From contig NC_089981.1 in the NCBI RefSeq assembly GCF_036417845.1, positions 76,611,268 through 76,675,267 of the forward strand: 64,000 nt of DNA, given 5' to 3'. Origin of the DNA: Apteryx mantelli (lineage: Eukaryota > Chordata > Aves > Apterygiformes > Apterygidae). Below, in pieces: positions 63,301-64,000 of the stretch. Below the pieces are notes generated by a model that searched no databases, was not told where the DNA came from, and saw only the letters and a list, made by a program, of their open reading frames with translations. Made by a program: the position numbers and the translations under genes. How positions within the stretch are numbered: position 1 is the stretch's first letter; each line of letters starts with the position of its first letter.

Positions 63301-64000
63301 ATCACTGGCAAAAAACCCTTAAAGTCAAGGTGGAAGTAAAATTCTAGCTTTATCTATGCAGCTTTCCCATTGTTCAGTTAGGTTAAAACCTTAAAATCTA
63401 ATGCGGCTATCAACTAGCCCTTCAAACACTGCAGAACTATAAAAAAGGGTTAATCTTAACACATATTTACATACACAACAACTTATACAATGACTTTATT
63501 TTTTAAGAGACTGGTTTTAGTATTACTTCTCCCACATACAGTAGTGACTATGCCAGCTAATAACACAAACAATATTTTCCCTAACAAGGGGTAGATAATG
63601 CTGTCCCTTCTAATGGTATGAAAATAGAGTGCCACCCTGGATTTAGTGAAGTGATTAAAATCATCTGGAAACAAACTGTTCTGCTCTACTGTACATCAAG
63701 ATGCTTTTTCTGAAGCCAACATGGTTCTTTCTTTGCATTAATACAGCTGCTAGAACTACTAGCGCTAGAGCCCCAATTTTGCAGACACTTAAATGTTTAG
63801 TTTCATGCACTGTAAGTTGTTCCACTTTAAAAAAGAAAATACACATGCTTAACTTTAGTCTGAGCAGAGAATTTTAGTAGTTTTGCTGGCTTCGGTGAAA
63901 TGAGCCATCACCTTAACTTAAGCACATAAGACTGCAGAAGGAAGGGGGAAGAGTGAGAAAGAGACAGCCTTCCCTGTACTGCCTTAAAAAGTGCAAGTCT
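60347..64000 (-). other. SLC25A29: SLC25A29 upstream intron (partial)
   Basis: No sequence encoding the expected HPFDTVK segment was found on the minus strand up to the window edge, so the preceding exon lies beyond 64000 and this intron exceeds 3.6 kb. It is AT-rich with a run of 15 G at 61932-61946 and A-rich tracts near 61630. No other gene recognised. Confidence 0.75.
61932..61946 (+). repeat. poly-G homopolymer, 15 nt
   Basis: Fifteen consecutive G in the SLC25A29 intron; on the transcribed RNA of that gene this would be a poly-C run. Confidence 0.9.

Overview
The window is nuclear DNA from a bird. Three things show this: spliced vertebrate genes with GT/AG introns, two 5'-truncated CR1 LINE copies typical of birds, and the order DEGS2 - YY1 - SLC25A29, which matches the same block on human chromosome 14q32. 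The species cannot be named from the sequence. There are no prokaryotic features, CRISPR arrays or recognisable non-coding RNA genes.

Layout. Positions 1-8095 are intron 1 of DEGS2 on the minus strand. Its first coding exon is 8096-8177, inside a CpG island (about 7640-8560); the rest of DEGS2 lies left of the window. Positions 8.3-20.4 kb are intergenic and hold a second CpG island (about 11640-12260) with no recognised gene, plus one CR1 copy. A large CpG island (about 19.4-22.7 kb) holds the promoter and exon 1 of YY1. YY1 is complete: five coding exons on the plus strand (20821-21517, 31325-31487, 41443-41503, 43980-44138, 45037-45219) encode 420 residues with four C2H2 zinc fingers. Its 3' UTR has several candidate polyadenylation signals between 45.27 and 47.22 kb. 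A second CR1 copy lies in intron 2. The 10 kb between YY1 and SLC25A29 has no recognisable gene but holds a 550-nt pure polypyrimidine tract built on a 30-bp minisatellite. SLC25A29 is convergent with YY1 on the minus strand. Its last two coding exons (60263-60346 and 58838-59581) and 3' UTR are present; its first coding exon(s) lie right of the window.

The three genes have unrelated roles: sphingolipid hydroxylation/desaturation at the ER, a zinc-finger transcription factor, and a mitochondrial basic amino acid carrier. Their linkage is conserved synteny, not an operon-like arrangement. The points most worth a second look are a cluster of YY1-type motifs in YY1's own first intron, a divergent histidine/acidic region in the YY1 protein, the unexplained CpG island with a good splice donor, the polypyrimidine minisatellite, and a CTCF-type motif in YY1 intron 2. 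I found no clear evidence of a wholly new biological system.
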